50,848 bases of DNA from Bacillota bacterium (GTDB lineage Bacteria; Bacillota; Clostridia; Oscillospirales; Ruminococcaceae): assembly GCA_023433405.1 (NCBI GenBank), contig JAEZCT010000071.1:1-50848 (forward strand), in the 5' to 3' direction. Positions 36,216-44,517 of the stretch are shown here, piece by piece (positions within the stretch are counted from its first letter, which is position 1; the number at the start of each line of letters is the position of its first letter). Under the pieces are notes generated by a model that saw only the letters and a program-made list of their open reading frames with translations, ran no database searches and was not told the DNA's origin. Made by a program: the position numbers and the translations under genes.

Positions 36216-38612
36216 CTATTTCATTTCTATTTTCTCAACTTCTCTAAACCATTCCCAATATGTGGTGATGTCGGGAGTAAGTGTGTCGAGGTTGATACGC
36301 TCGGAGGATAGGACAAAGGCGTTTTGACGCTGATATACAGGAATCTCTACCGCCCAGTCGATGATAATGTCAAGAGCCTGCTTATAGGTAGCCTTGCGGA
36401 AGCTCTGATCGGCGGAGGAGCGCGCCTCAAGAATCAGCTCATCCAGCTTGGTGTCGGTGACATAATAGTGGTTGGACTCGGTACCGCCGGCACCGTTAAC
36501 ATTGCTGCTGTGGTAAACCTGATACATGTCGGGGTCCGGGGTAGCCTGCCAGGCTGCGCACCACAGCTCCGCTGTGGAGGGAACAGCCTCCAGGGCATTC
36601 CAAAGCACATTGGCATCGGCAGGGTCGTTGATCTCAAGCGTAATACCGATTGTTGCGAGGGCATCCTTAGCCGCGGTGAGGATGCCATAGGAGGGGTGAT
36701 TGCCTTCGCCATAGCCGGGAATGATGATCTCATAAGAAAGCTCAGCGCCGGCGGGTGCCGCGGTGAACTTGCCGGACGCCTCGTCCCAGGTATAGCCGGC
36801 TGCCTTCAGGAAGGATACAGCCGCCTTAATTGCAGCAGCGGCGCGGTCCTGCTCCGTCATGCCGTCAGTATAAATGGAGTTGCCGTCGGCATCCCTTGAG
36901 AATGCAATCTCATAGCCTTCGTCCGCGGGACGGGGAGCAGCCCAAGAGGTGTTTGAGATGGGATATTGGATGACGCTTGCGCGGTCACCGTAATAGGAAT
37001 TGACAACCGTGTCGCGGTACGCGGCGAGGACGGTCGCCAAGCCCTTACGCAGCGCCTTAGACTCCGCGCTGGAGGTATTGGTGCCAACCTTGACAATGTT
37101 CGCGTTGATACCGATGTAGCCATAACCAAGGTTGTCTACGGTTTTAGTGGTAATGACGTCACCCACCAGCTCACCGTTTGAGTTGCTTTTCTTAACGGAC
37201 TCTACAATGTCGTTGCTAAACGACGGGTTTGCGATATCAAAGCTTCCCGAAAGCATACCGGCAAGCTTGTCGCCCTCTCCTGTCTCCTGGAACAGAAGAT
37301 ACTTGACCTTGGGCGCGCCCAGGTAGTAGCCGGCATTTGCCTCGTATGTAATAACACCGTTCTCATAAGACATAAACTTATAAGGGCCTGCGCCAAACGG
37401 CGTGGTGGTTTTTGCTTTTACAACAGACAGGTCGCCCTTTGTAAAGCCAAAGGAGTTGTTTGCATAGTCATACTTGCCGGGGTCGCCATAGTAGCTCAGG
37501 GGGGCTACGCCAAAGCTTAACTGGTAAATTGAGCTTGCCTCAAACTTCGTGCAGTGAACGGTCAGACTATTGTCGCCCGTTCTCTTAATACCGGAAATGG
37601 CGGGAACGGCTTCGCCGACGGTAATACCCTTTTTATAGGACTCCGCTGCTTCGCCAAGTTCGGTATCGATTAAGTCCGAAATCGCTGTGCCGGCGGACTC
37701 ATAGTTAATACCCGCGTCGCTGAGGTCATAGCCATAGGCGGCAACAATCTCGCTCCAATAATCCGCAAGTGTGGGGAATGTGCCCGCGGCAAGGTCATAA
37801 GTCTTACCGGATTCGGATGCCTTAAATACGCCCTTGTCATCCTTGGTGCCAAAGCCCCAGTTGGCCATGCCGAAGGCGACATCACTTTTGAAAAACTCAT
37901 CGGAAGCGCCGATATTTGTTAGGCAGTAATCAACGATTTCCTGCACAAACTTCTCGCCTGCCGCGTTAAATGCGGTCCAGTACTTGGTCTGCTCCTCCTG
38001 CGTCCACTTGGAGAAATCCGTATTGCTCTCGCCGGCGGCAAGGATAAGCTTATTAAGAGCAGTCATGCTGCTGCGGTATGCTTCAATGCCTTCGATGGGC
38101 AGGGAGCTAAAGGTACCGCTGCCATCATAGGTGGGGTCGGCGTATACATAAAGATTGAAGATTACATCGTCAATCGTGAGCGGTGTACCGTCGGAGAACT
38201 TGACATCATCGCGAATGGTAACGTTATAATCAACGGTTCCATCCGCATTCTGAACGATATCAATATCGGATAAACCATAATAGGTGTAATCCTTGCCATT
38301 AAACGGAACCGTTGTGCCCTTAATCCCCTTGAGCACAGGGTTACCCTCTCTGTCAACATCCATCAGATACGCATGGACCATTTTTTGCGCTTCTGTGTCC
38401 ATTACAGTCTTAGAAAAGAAAGGACTGAACTTCTGTGAGAAGTAGTCATAGGCGACCACGAGGGTATCTGTCCTTCCCTCCGGTTCCGGGGTACCCGAAG
38501 AAGCCGCTGATGAGCTCTCAATTGGTGTTCCTGTGTTATTACAGGCCGCCAAAGAGAAAACCATCACCAAAACAAGCGCCGCAGATAACAGCTTTTTAAG
38601 ATTTTGATTCAC
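36216..38612 (-). CDS. Peptide ABC transporter solute-binding lipoprotein (family 5), oversized
   Basis: 798 residues against the usual 500-600 for OppA/DppA. A signal peptide with lipobox SLAAC (Cys23) is followed by a family 5 fold; the family segment FSDGTPLTIDDVIFNLYVY is near residue 140. Extra residues lie mainly in the middle (about 170-320). The start is a GTG with AGGAGG eight bases upstream. It feeds peptides to OppBC; the size increase parallels the enlarged OppC next in the operon. Confidence 0.9.
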   Translation of the reverse strand: MNQNLKKLLSAALVLVMVFSLAACNNTGTPIESSSAASSGTPEPEGRTDTLVVAYDYFSQKFSPFFSKTVMDTEAQKMVHAYLMDVDREGNPVLKGIKGTTVPFNGKDYTYYGLSDIDIVQNADGTVDYNVTIRDDVKFSDGTPLTIDDVIFNLYVYADPTYDGSGTFSSLPIEGIEAYRSSMTALNKLILAAGESNTDFSKWTQEEQTKYWTAFNAAGEKFVQEIVDYCLTNIGASDEFFKSDVAFGMANWGFGTKDDKGVFKASESGKTYDLAAGTFPTLADYWSEIVAAYGYDLSDAGINYESAGTAISDLIDTELGEAAESYKKGITVGEAVPAISGIKRTGDNSLTVHCTKFEASSIYQLSFGVAPLSYYGDPGKYDYANNSFGFTKGDLSVVKAKTTTPFGAGPYKFMSYENGVITYEANAGYYLGAPKVKYLLFQETGEGDKLAGMLSGSFDIANPSFSNDIVESVKKSNSNGELVGDVITTKTVDNLGYGYIGINANIVKVGTNTSSAESKALRKGLATVLAAYRDTVVNSYYGDRASVIQYPISNTSWAAPRPADEGYEIAFSRDADGNSIYTDGMTEQDRAAAAIKAAVSFLKAAGYTWDEASGKFTAAPAGAELSYEIIIPGYGEGNHPSYGILTAAKDALATIGITLEINDPADANVLWNALEAVPSTAELWCAAWQATPDPDMYQVYHSSNVNGAGGTESNHYYVTDTKLDELILEARSSADQSFRKATYKQALDIIIDWAVEIPVYQRQNAFVLSSERINLDTLTPDITTYWEWFREVEKIEMK

Positions 38613-38666
38613 TTTTATTTCCTCCTACACATTTTTATATTAGGCACATCAGGTGCATAATAACAA

Positions 38667-39206
38667 CTAGTCCAGCAAAGCGGTGCGGACGTCCTTTTTC
38701 AGTCGAAATATGAAAGCGACAAACGCACACAGGCACAAGGATGAAACGCCGAAAGCAATATCCCCAAAACGCATATCACCATGTGAAAGCACCGCGGTCA
38801 CAGCAAAGGACAAAAAGGAAAAAGACGCGAAAATCAGTGCAATCATTGAGCGGGCAGGAAGCCCCTGAGATATCCGATCCGCCGTTTCTCGTTTCAGCGG
38901 CGCTTTTGCGCGCAAAAAAATTAAGACGGAATCGGATAAAAATACCAGCGGGATTGCAGTGGACACAAAGGGAACGATTACATAAATTACGCGGGACACA
39001 TAGGCTGCAGGCAAAAGCGCAATCAGGTATGTAGCCCAACTAAGCGCTATGAAAATGACAGAAAGCTTTCGGGCATGATTTATTCGATTACTGTCTGCAG
39101 TAAAGCGATAGTATTTTCCGGTATACTCGGCACAGGTGGCAATGCTGCCATTTGGTCTGATAGCGTGAACCAGCTTATAATCCTTCATATACTTTCTGGA
39201 TTTCAT
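38667..39206 (-). CDS. Four-helix membrane protein, first gene of the Opp operon, unknown
   Basis: 179 residues with a polar N terminus (about 45 residues) and four predicted membrane helices. I do not recognise the family. AAAGGATG lies about 10 bases before the ATG. It is 54 bp upstream of the binding-protein gene on the same strand and shares the promoter at 39416-39444, so it probably serves the peptide transporter. Confidence 0.7.
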   Translation of the reverse strand: MKSRKYMKDYKLVHAIRPNGSIATCAEYTGKYYRFTADSNRINHARKLSVIFIALSWATYLIALLPAAYVSRVIYVIVPFVSTAIPLVFLSDSVLIFLRAKAPLKRETADRISQGLPARSMIALIFASFSFLSFAVTAVLSHGDMRFGDIAFGVSSLCLCAFVAFIFRLKKDVRTALLD

Positions 39207-39415
39207 GAACTACACGCATCCTTTTTAATCCTTCGCGACATGATCAACCACATACACTTTAACAAAATAGCCTTAGACAAACTCTTGGTGAACACACGAA
39301 AATCCTTGAATACATAACATGCACTAATAGCGCATGAAATTCCAAATTTCTTACGCGTCGTTGTATAAAAAAACTAATTATTTTGTTAACTAGTACCAAA
39401 CAAGTATTGCAATAT

Positions 39416-39444
39416 ATATTAGTCATGTAGATAGAATTTGTCAA
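39416..39444 (-). promoter_or_regulatory. Strong sigma-A promoter for the Opp operon
   Basis: On the minus strand a perfect TTGACA (39439-39444) is followed after exactly 17 bases by TAATAT (39416-39421). The transcript would have a leader of about 200 bases before the first gene at 39206. Confidence 0.75.
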
Positions 39445-39839
39445 CATTCATTAAGGACTCATTTAGAACGAAAGAAAGTACACATTATCACTAAATTAGA
39501 CTTTATTTGGGCGATTATATGTGCTTATTCGTCGTTTTGTCTAGTTTTAAGTATTATTTGACTAATTATATGTTTAACAAGCACATGGTTTGTTACTAGT
39601 TTTATTTTTTGCTCCCTAGTCATGTGAAATTGACCAAACATTCACTTTAATTATTGATTATTTCGCCGAAATAAAACAACTCATAAACCCATATACCTAT
39701 GAATTAGCAAATTGCCTTGCAGCCTGTAAATCAATACAACATAATGTGAAAAGCAAGATGACATTTGAAGCTTATTTTGTTAATATTGTATATTACTTGC
39801 ATGAAAAATCTTGATTCCTATGGATTACTTTAATAAATT

Positions 39840-39876
39840 ATCAAGCTAATTAATTATTTAATTAGCTTGATTTTTC
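39840..39876 (+). terminator. Isolated intrinsic terminator
   Basis: ATCAAGCTAATTAA (39840-39853) pairs perfectly with TTAATTAGCTTGAT (39858-39871), followed by TTTTTC. No plus-strand gene precedes it, so it may end an unseen small RNA or be left from a lost gene. Confidence 0.6.
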
Positions 39877-39996
39877 ACTAACCAATTATTAAATTAACTT
39901 AATACTTAATCACCCTACTATCAAAGCTCCTAAAATGGTTTTGCATAAATATTCTATTAGCTGCGTTGTTATTATACTTTGTTTACAAAATAGAGA

Positions 39997-40300
39997 TCAC
40001 AAAATAGTACCCCTAACCGCTTTGACTACAACACTTTTCACTACATTGGTTACTACTATTTTGACCGTCTCCACAATCTTGTTTACCGCATCAGACACCG
40101 CTTTCGCAAGGTCGTTAAACCAGTTGCCAAACATTCCGGTTGGGTCGTTATACATCACCGGGTTATCGGTGCTCACAAGGCGGTCTCCCGCGTCATAGGT
40201 GTTTTCGGTGGTACTGCCATCCGCTCGGTCTTGCGCTGTTCTCGTCGTACGCATAGGCTAACAACCGCCATTTCAAGCCGTTCTAGGAGGTTATAAGATT
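39997..40300 (-). pseudogene. Rhs core-terminus remnant (deleted duplicate)
   Basis: Encodes fragments of an Rhs protein: YNLLERLEMAVV, then DRADGSTTENTYDAGDRL, then NPVMYNDPTGMFGNWFNDL. The last part nearly matches 44347-44463 and the middle part matches 45895-45958, so about 1.4 kb found in the main copy is missing between them. Reading frames are disrupted near 40245. It ends after VVKAVRGTIL with no toxin tip, and is a leftover of a second Rhs gene. Confidence 0.75.
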
Positions 40301-40312
40301 ACCACCGCATAA

Positions 40313-40531
40313 TTAATTAGCTAGTTCCCACCAAAATTTTTCATAATAACCTAATAGTTTTGAAGATGGAGACCACCCCTTGATGCGCTTTAACTCTTCC
40401 AATACTGCAAATGCTGCTCGATAATTTTCTGTATTGACCAGCTCTTCGAATTCGTTAATCTTTTCTTCAAATCCTTTAGGCAACTCATTTCTTAACTGAA
40501 GAATTATTAAGTCACTTATTCTTTCGTTCAC
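40313..40531 (-). CDS. Putative immunity protein of the third toxin cassette
   Basis: 72 residues, helical and acidic, with the central segment KINEFEELVNTENYRAAFAV and Trp-rich C terminus (FWWELAN). No family assigned with confidence. The GTG at 40531 follows the toxin stop (40537-40539) by a few bases and GAGGTG serves as ribosome binding site, the tight coupling usual for toxin-immunity pairs. A GTG three codons earlier is an alternative. AT-rich relative to the Rhs core. Confidence 0.55.
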   Translation of the reverse strand: MNERISDLIILQLRNELPKGFEEKINEFEELVNTENYRAAFAVLEELKRIKGWSPSSKLLGYYEKFWWELAN

Positions 40532-40536
40532 TCGTA

Positions 40537-40984
40537 TCACCTCAATTTATAAATATCAGAAACGTTTACAGGGCTATTTGTTATAACTTGTGTTGCCTTT
40601 CCAGGACCATATTGCATAAAATCTTTTGTTAACGGCTCTAAATATGATGCTCTTCCCCAGTCACCCTTTGGAATTTTTATATCATCGATAATTTGTAACT
40701 AAGGCTGCCCCAACGGTTGCAGGCACAGCCACTGGCGCTGTGGAGAAATATGCGCCTATTATAAACCCAATCGCAACTGCTGCCGTCAATGTATTAAAAA
40801 TGTCTCGGTAATTAGGTTGTTTTTGCCCCAGAATACCGCCATTGTCTAAGATACCGTTCGACCCCTCCAGCACCCCTTTTGAAATCAGCCCTGTTCTGGG
40901 ATCAACCCTTGTCGCTTCAACCCTCTTTATCCCAATTTTCATTCTGATGTTGCGGTTTAAACTGGCGTCATAACGATAAACCAC
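40537..40984 (-). pseudogene. Displaced Rhs toxin C-terminal cassette 3, frameshifted
   Basis: Opens with VVYRYDASLNRN, the junction motif also seen at the start of the 44059 toxin tip. A hydrophobic segment (TLTAAVAIGFIIGAYFSTAP) follows. The frame stops at 40682 but continues in another frame as IIDDIKIPKGDWGRASYLEP to a stop at 40537-40539, so a small indel near 40684-40700 breaks the domain. No N-terminal Rhs core or start is attached. Toxin activity not recognised; probably dead unless brought back into frame. Confidence 0.6.
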
Positions 40985-41029
40985 CTTAAAGTGGGACAGG
41001 TCCGACTCTATTTAAACTGTTGATTTGTA

Positions 41030-41572
41030 TTAAAGATGACTCAAGGTATCTTCACATATTTTAAACCAGTCTTTAGCGGTGCTTTTATCTATTTCGAATA
41101 TATCGATTGGTGCATATTTTGAGATAAATTGATCATATGTTATATAATTTGAACCTGGTAATTCATCAAAGTGCCATTTATATGTTGGACTTATTTCAAT
41201 AAATATTTTATCACTTATATTATATATCCATGTATCAAATCCTAATGTACTATTGGTCGACCAAAGATGAAAAGGTGTTACTAAATCATCAACGCCTTGA
41301 TTCCCAGTATTTAGCTTGCTGCAATAATCATTCCACAAAAAGCCCATACTTTTCCGCTCTCCTAAATCAAATGTTTGTAGTCTGGACTCAATGGCTTTAT
41401 ATAATGTTGTCCGTAAAACTTTAATCCCTTCTATTAAAAAATCTTTAAATAGAATTATCTCATTATTCATATTATATATAATCTCAACCTCACTAAACGA
41501 AGTAAAATCATCATTCCCAACCACCCTGAATATCGTTTTCTGATTAATTTGAAAATCAATTATATTTCTCAT
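41030..41572 (-). CDS. Putative immunity protein of the second toxin cassette
   Basis: 180 residues, no signal peptide or membrane helix, rich in aromatic and acidic residues (FFKICEDTL-like end, YKWHFDELPGSN in the middle). I recognise no family. The ATG overlaps the toxin stop by four bases (ATGA), the classical coupling of toxin and immunity genes. Strongly AT-rich, as expected for a horizontally exchanged immunity gene. Confidence 0.6.
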   Translation of the reverse strand: MRNIIDFQINQKTIFRVVGNDDFTSFSEVEIIYNMNNEIILFKDFLIEGIKVLRTTLYKAIESRLQTFDLGERKSMGFLWNDYCSKLNTGNQGVDDLVTPFHLWSTNSTLGFDTWIYNISDKIFIEISPTYKWHFDELPGSNYITYDQFISKYAPIDIFEIDKSTAKDWFKICEDTLSHL

Positions 41573-42504
41573 TTTATTATATTCCCTTTCCTGTCAACTA
41601 AGCCGCCTTTTATAAGTGCACTTTTCATTTGGTTAGATAAATCGCTCCACGAGCGAACATGCCCATGAAACATCCCATTACCTGTTTCATCTAAAACTAC
41701 AATTTCGCCATTACTTACACCAACCCTACGTGTAGTATTTTCACCAATCGATACGGAGTTATCTAATGCACTTTGCCCATCAATTGGCGCCTTGCTTTTA
41801 ACAGAATTCCCATTTTTTCCGTGATATGGGGCATTTTCAAAGGTACCATTTGGATTGGCTTTATTCCCCGCGCCCTGACTACCCCCACCCGCCTGCGAAT
41901 CAGAGCTAATCTTACTAACATTATTCTGAAAATTCTCCGCAGAGGTCTTAACCATGGAGACGCCTTGCCCAGTCATAACTGCGCCCGCCGCTACCGCAAC
42001 AGTCGAAACCGCCATTGTCGGTACGCCTACTGCTGCGCCTATTCCGCTAGTCGTTATCGCGCCGCCGACTAACTCACCTGTGGCACCCAGAATTACTAAC
42101 TGTGCGCCACTCGCTGCCTGAAAGGCGCCGATTGCCGCGTTAGTGATGTTCGTAAGCGCTTTGGCGCCATAGTAGGCGTTAGACCCTTCGCCAATGACAC
42201 TGCGCTCGAAATGTTCAAAAGCGGCCGTTGTTCTTAAAGCAAAGGAATTCGCCGGTGAATATATGCCAAACATTTTGTTCGCGCAGTCCATTAGGTAAGC
42301 GGTCGAAACGAGCGTGTCCTCCAAAACCGCCATTCCCATTCCCTTGGCTACTTCTCCTACCGTAGGCCAAAGCCCGCTTTCTTTATAGTAGCCGCTGATT
42401 GCCTGTCCTGCTTGCTTTATCAACTGACTCTTTAAAATTTTACGCTCCATCTTTGAGCTTTTCCAAAAGGCCTTGGAATTTGAACCCGAACTGCCGGATT
42501 GCAA
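41569..42504 (-). CDS. Displaced Rhs toxin C-terminal cassette 2, unknown toxin
   Basis: 311 residues from the first possible TTG, but it begins inside a linker (SGSSGSNSK) resembling the Ser/Gly hinge of the main Rhs protein, with a stop just upstream, so it is a cassette without its delivery core. A helical and Gly/Ala-rich pre-toxin part (about 90-190) precedes a compact C-terminal domain from about residue 218. Its motifs are APYHGKNGN, DNSVSIGENTTRRVG and MFHGHVRSW, with His and Arg that could be catalytic. A nuclease is likely by analogy, but I do not assign a family. Overlaps its immunity gene by four bases. Confidence 0.6.
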   Translation of the reverse strand: MQSGSSGSNSKAFWKSSKMERKILKSQLIKQAGQAISGYYKESGLWPTVGEVAKGMGMAVLEDTLVSTAYLMDCANKMFGIYSPANSFALRTTAAFEHFERSVIGEGSNAYYGAKALTNITNAAIGAFQAASGAQLVILGATGELVGGAITTSGIGAAVGVPTMAVSTVAVAAGAVMTGQGVSMVKTSAENFQNNVSKISSDSQAGGGSQGAGNKANPNGTFENAPYHGKNGNSVKSKAPIDGQSALDNSVSIGENTTRRVGVSNGEIVVLDETGNGMFHGHVRSWSDLSNQMKSALIKGGLVDRKGNIIK

Positions 42505-42771
42505 CTCGAGTTCTAGTCATTAATTACCATATTCATCAAGGAGCCCATAGGAGTCATTGCTGACCCCTATCTCTTAAAAAATCTGGTAAAATAGTTCTGC
42601 ATTCACTAATCTATTATCGTGCTTTCAGTGGATTACGCCGATTGGCCAATGACTTAACGATTCTTGTTACGTGGTCAAAATGATCCTTTGTGTGTCAAGT
42701 AGATGGTCGGCAATGCTCATAAACCGGATTATTCAGGGATTTTCGAGGTTCATATATGGTACCACCTTAGC

Positions 42772-43254
42772 TTATTTGGAGATTATTGCTCCTCTTTCTG
42801 CTGGATTAAATGATGGTGGCCATTTGGTATGTTCATCAAATTGTGCGCCGCTGAAATCGGCTTCCTCAATTCTTTTACAGTTCATATTAGCACCATTCAA
42901 TTTTGCATTTTTAAAATTGACACCCCATACATCTGCATCTGTTAAGTCAGCATCAATTAGCAATGCATTTTCTAAATTTGCACCATTGAACATAGCACTT
43001 ACGCACCTTGCGTTGCTGAGATTCGAATTTAGTAGCCATGCATTAATCAAAGTAGAACCTGATAAGTTGGCATAGCTCAAATTTACACCTTCCATTTCAG
43101 CAGAACGCAAATCCGTTTTTTCGATTACTGCCCTACTTAAGTTCATACCTGATAATAATGCTCTGTGTAAATTTAATCCACTCAAATTCGCATTAATTAA
43201 GCTTGCCAAATCTAACTCCATAGGATCATTAGCAAGACTTTCAATTTTAATCAC
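42772..43254 (-). CDS. Pentapeptide-repeat protein, probable immunity to the ParB-like toxin
   Basis: About 160 residues made largely of A(N/D)LxX pentapeptide repeats (for example NANLSGLNLHRALLSG and DADLTDADVWGV), which fold as a right-handed beta-helix. Proteins of this shape, such as MfpA and Qnr, mimic DNA. Directly after a toxin tip, it is best read as its immunity protein. The GTG at 43254 with AAGGA upstream is preferred; a TTG at 43293 would overlap the toxin end by 20 bases. Confidence 0.7.
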   Translation of the reverse strand: MIKIESLANDPMELDLASLINANLSGLNLHRALLSGMNLSRAVIEKTDLRSAEMEGVNLSYANLSGSTLINAWLLNSNLSNARCVSAMFNGANLENALLIDADLTDADVWGVNFKNAKLNGANMNCKRIEEADFSGAQFDEHTKWPPSFNPAERGAIISK

Positions 43255-43273
43255 AAGATTACCATCCTTACAA

Positions 43274-44059
43274 TTACTTATTTCCCCAATCAAATGGATC
43301 TATTTTCAGATTGCTCCAGTCAATAACCCTACTTGGGTTACCGCCTGTCCATGGAATCTGAGCTGGCTCTTGGCCAAATATTCTACCCGCTACATATCGA
43401 TGATTGCCGTCTACAATTATTCCATTATCAACTTTAATTGGAGGGGCGATTTCACCACTTTCTAATTTCTGAACATATCTTTGGATTGCAGGCTGATTAA
43501 CTGCTCCCTGTTGTGTTTTCAAAGGTGCTTCTTTCATTGCCGCCCTTATTGTATCCTCTGTTACTTGTATAGGTCCTTTAGTCCCACCCTTACTAACCGC
43601 CCCAGCCACATCATCAGAAAAATGAGATGCTGAAGTTGCGGCTGGTTGCCGTCCAATAGTACTTGCTGCACTTTTCCCTGCCGCGCTAATTATTCCGTTT
43701 ACAATTGGAATCAACATCCCAACTGTAGCGGCACTGTCAAGCCAATGCTGAAGTGATAGTGGTTTTTCTGGGTTAACTGCTCCCTTTACGGTATCAACTG
43801 CACCTAAACTTAACCAGTTCCCCACTGAGTAAAGGGAAGGATTTTGCAACATGGCATTTGACCGCTGCTCTGTTGTGTTCCACATTCCCTTACCTATTTC
43901 TACCCACCATATCTCTTGCGTTGCTTTTGCTTTTATCCATTCCCCTGCATTTTGAAGCCAATTGAGTATTGAGCTGTTTGTAGCTCCATATTGCTTTACT
44001 TCCCGGGCAAGCGCACTAGGATTTGCCCCGTTGTCATACCGATAAACCACCTTCGGCAC
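43274..44059 (-). CDS. Rhs toxin tip with ParB/Srx-like domain
   Basis: 261 residues counted from the junction V-P-K-V-V-Y-R-Y-D; the frame is open upstream through a Ser/Gly/Pro linker, so this GTG is not a natural start. A pre-toxin helical part (about 70-130, SLYSVGNWLSLGAVDTVKG) is followed by a C-terminal ParB-like domain: PAIQRYVQKLESGEIAPPIK, then IIVDGNHRYVAGRIFG (214-229), matching the DGxHRY nucleotide-binding motif of ParB/sulfiredoxin folds. A DNA- or nucleotide-directed toxin is inferred. Its link to the core is broken by a frameshift at 44334-44337. Confidence 0.65.
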   Translation of the reverse strand: MPKVVYRYDNGANPSALAREVKQYGATNSSILNWLQNAGEWIKAKATQEIWWVEIGKGMWNTTEQRSNAMLQNPSLYSVGNWLSLGAVDTVKGAVNPEKPLSLQHWLDSAATVGMLIPIVNGIISAAGKSAASTIGRQPAATSASHFSDDVAGAVSKGGTKGPIQVTEDTIRAAMKEAPLKTQQGAVNQPAIQRYVQKLESGEIAPPIKVDNGIIVDGNHRYVAGRIFGQEPAQIPWTGGNPSRVIDWSNLKIDPFDWGNK

Positions 44060-44517
44060 ATAATATGAGCCCGAACCGCTTGACCCAGAACCACCCGAAC
44101 CGGAGCCTGAAGAGCCGTAATCGTCGCTGCCCCAATAATTGCTGGAGGTGATAGGAGCTGAGCCACCGGAGTTTGTAGGCTTTGGACTGTTGGTTTGGCG
44201 GTTGGATGTTGTCCCGTTACCGTAGGAGGAGCCGCCGCTGCCTGAGGATCCACTGCCCGAGCCACTATTGGTGGTTGTTGGCTTGGGACTGCTTGGAGTA
44301 GACGGAGTCGTCGCTGTTAACCAGCTTGAAACAGTTTTACTACATTGGTTACCACTGTTTTGACCGTCTCCACAATCTTGTTTACCGCATCAGACACCGC
44401 TTTCGCAAGGTCGTTAAACCAGTTGCCAAACATCCCGCTGGGGTCGTTATACATCACCGGGTTGTTGTTCGCGTAGGTATAGCGGTTCTGCGTCACCAGA
44501 TTGGGCAGGCTGCCAAG
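44060..44517 (-). pseudogene. Rhs core terminus and Ser/Gly-rich linker, frame broken
   Basis: Beyond a TAA at 44518-44520 the same frame continues as LGSLPNLVTQNRYTYANNNP and MYNDPSGMFGNWFNDL, the normal end of an Rhs core, to an A tract (44334-44337). The frame then dies at a stop, but one more A would join it to the linker (LTATTPSTPSSPKPTTT, then many G/S residues) leading to the toxin tip. A single-base loss in the homopolymer is the simplest explanation. Confidence 0.7.

Larger units (their letters stand above)
39207..39996. other. AT-rich gap between the Opp operon and the Rhs locus
   Basis: About 790 bases, markedly more AT-rich than everything to the left, with no credible gene. It contains the minus-strand Opp promoter (39416-39444) and an isolated plus-strand terminator (39840-39876). 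The composition change here marks the left edge of the accessory region. Confidence 0.6.

Noticed and set aside
42505..42771. Small transposase or recombinase remnant between toxin cassettes
   Set aside because: Short minus-strand translations such as FDHVTRIVKSLANRR look gene-like but are too short and interrupted to assign.
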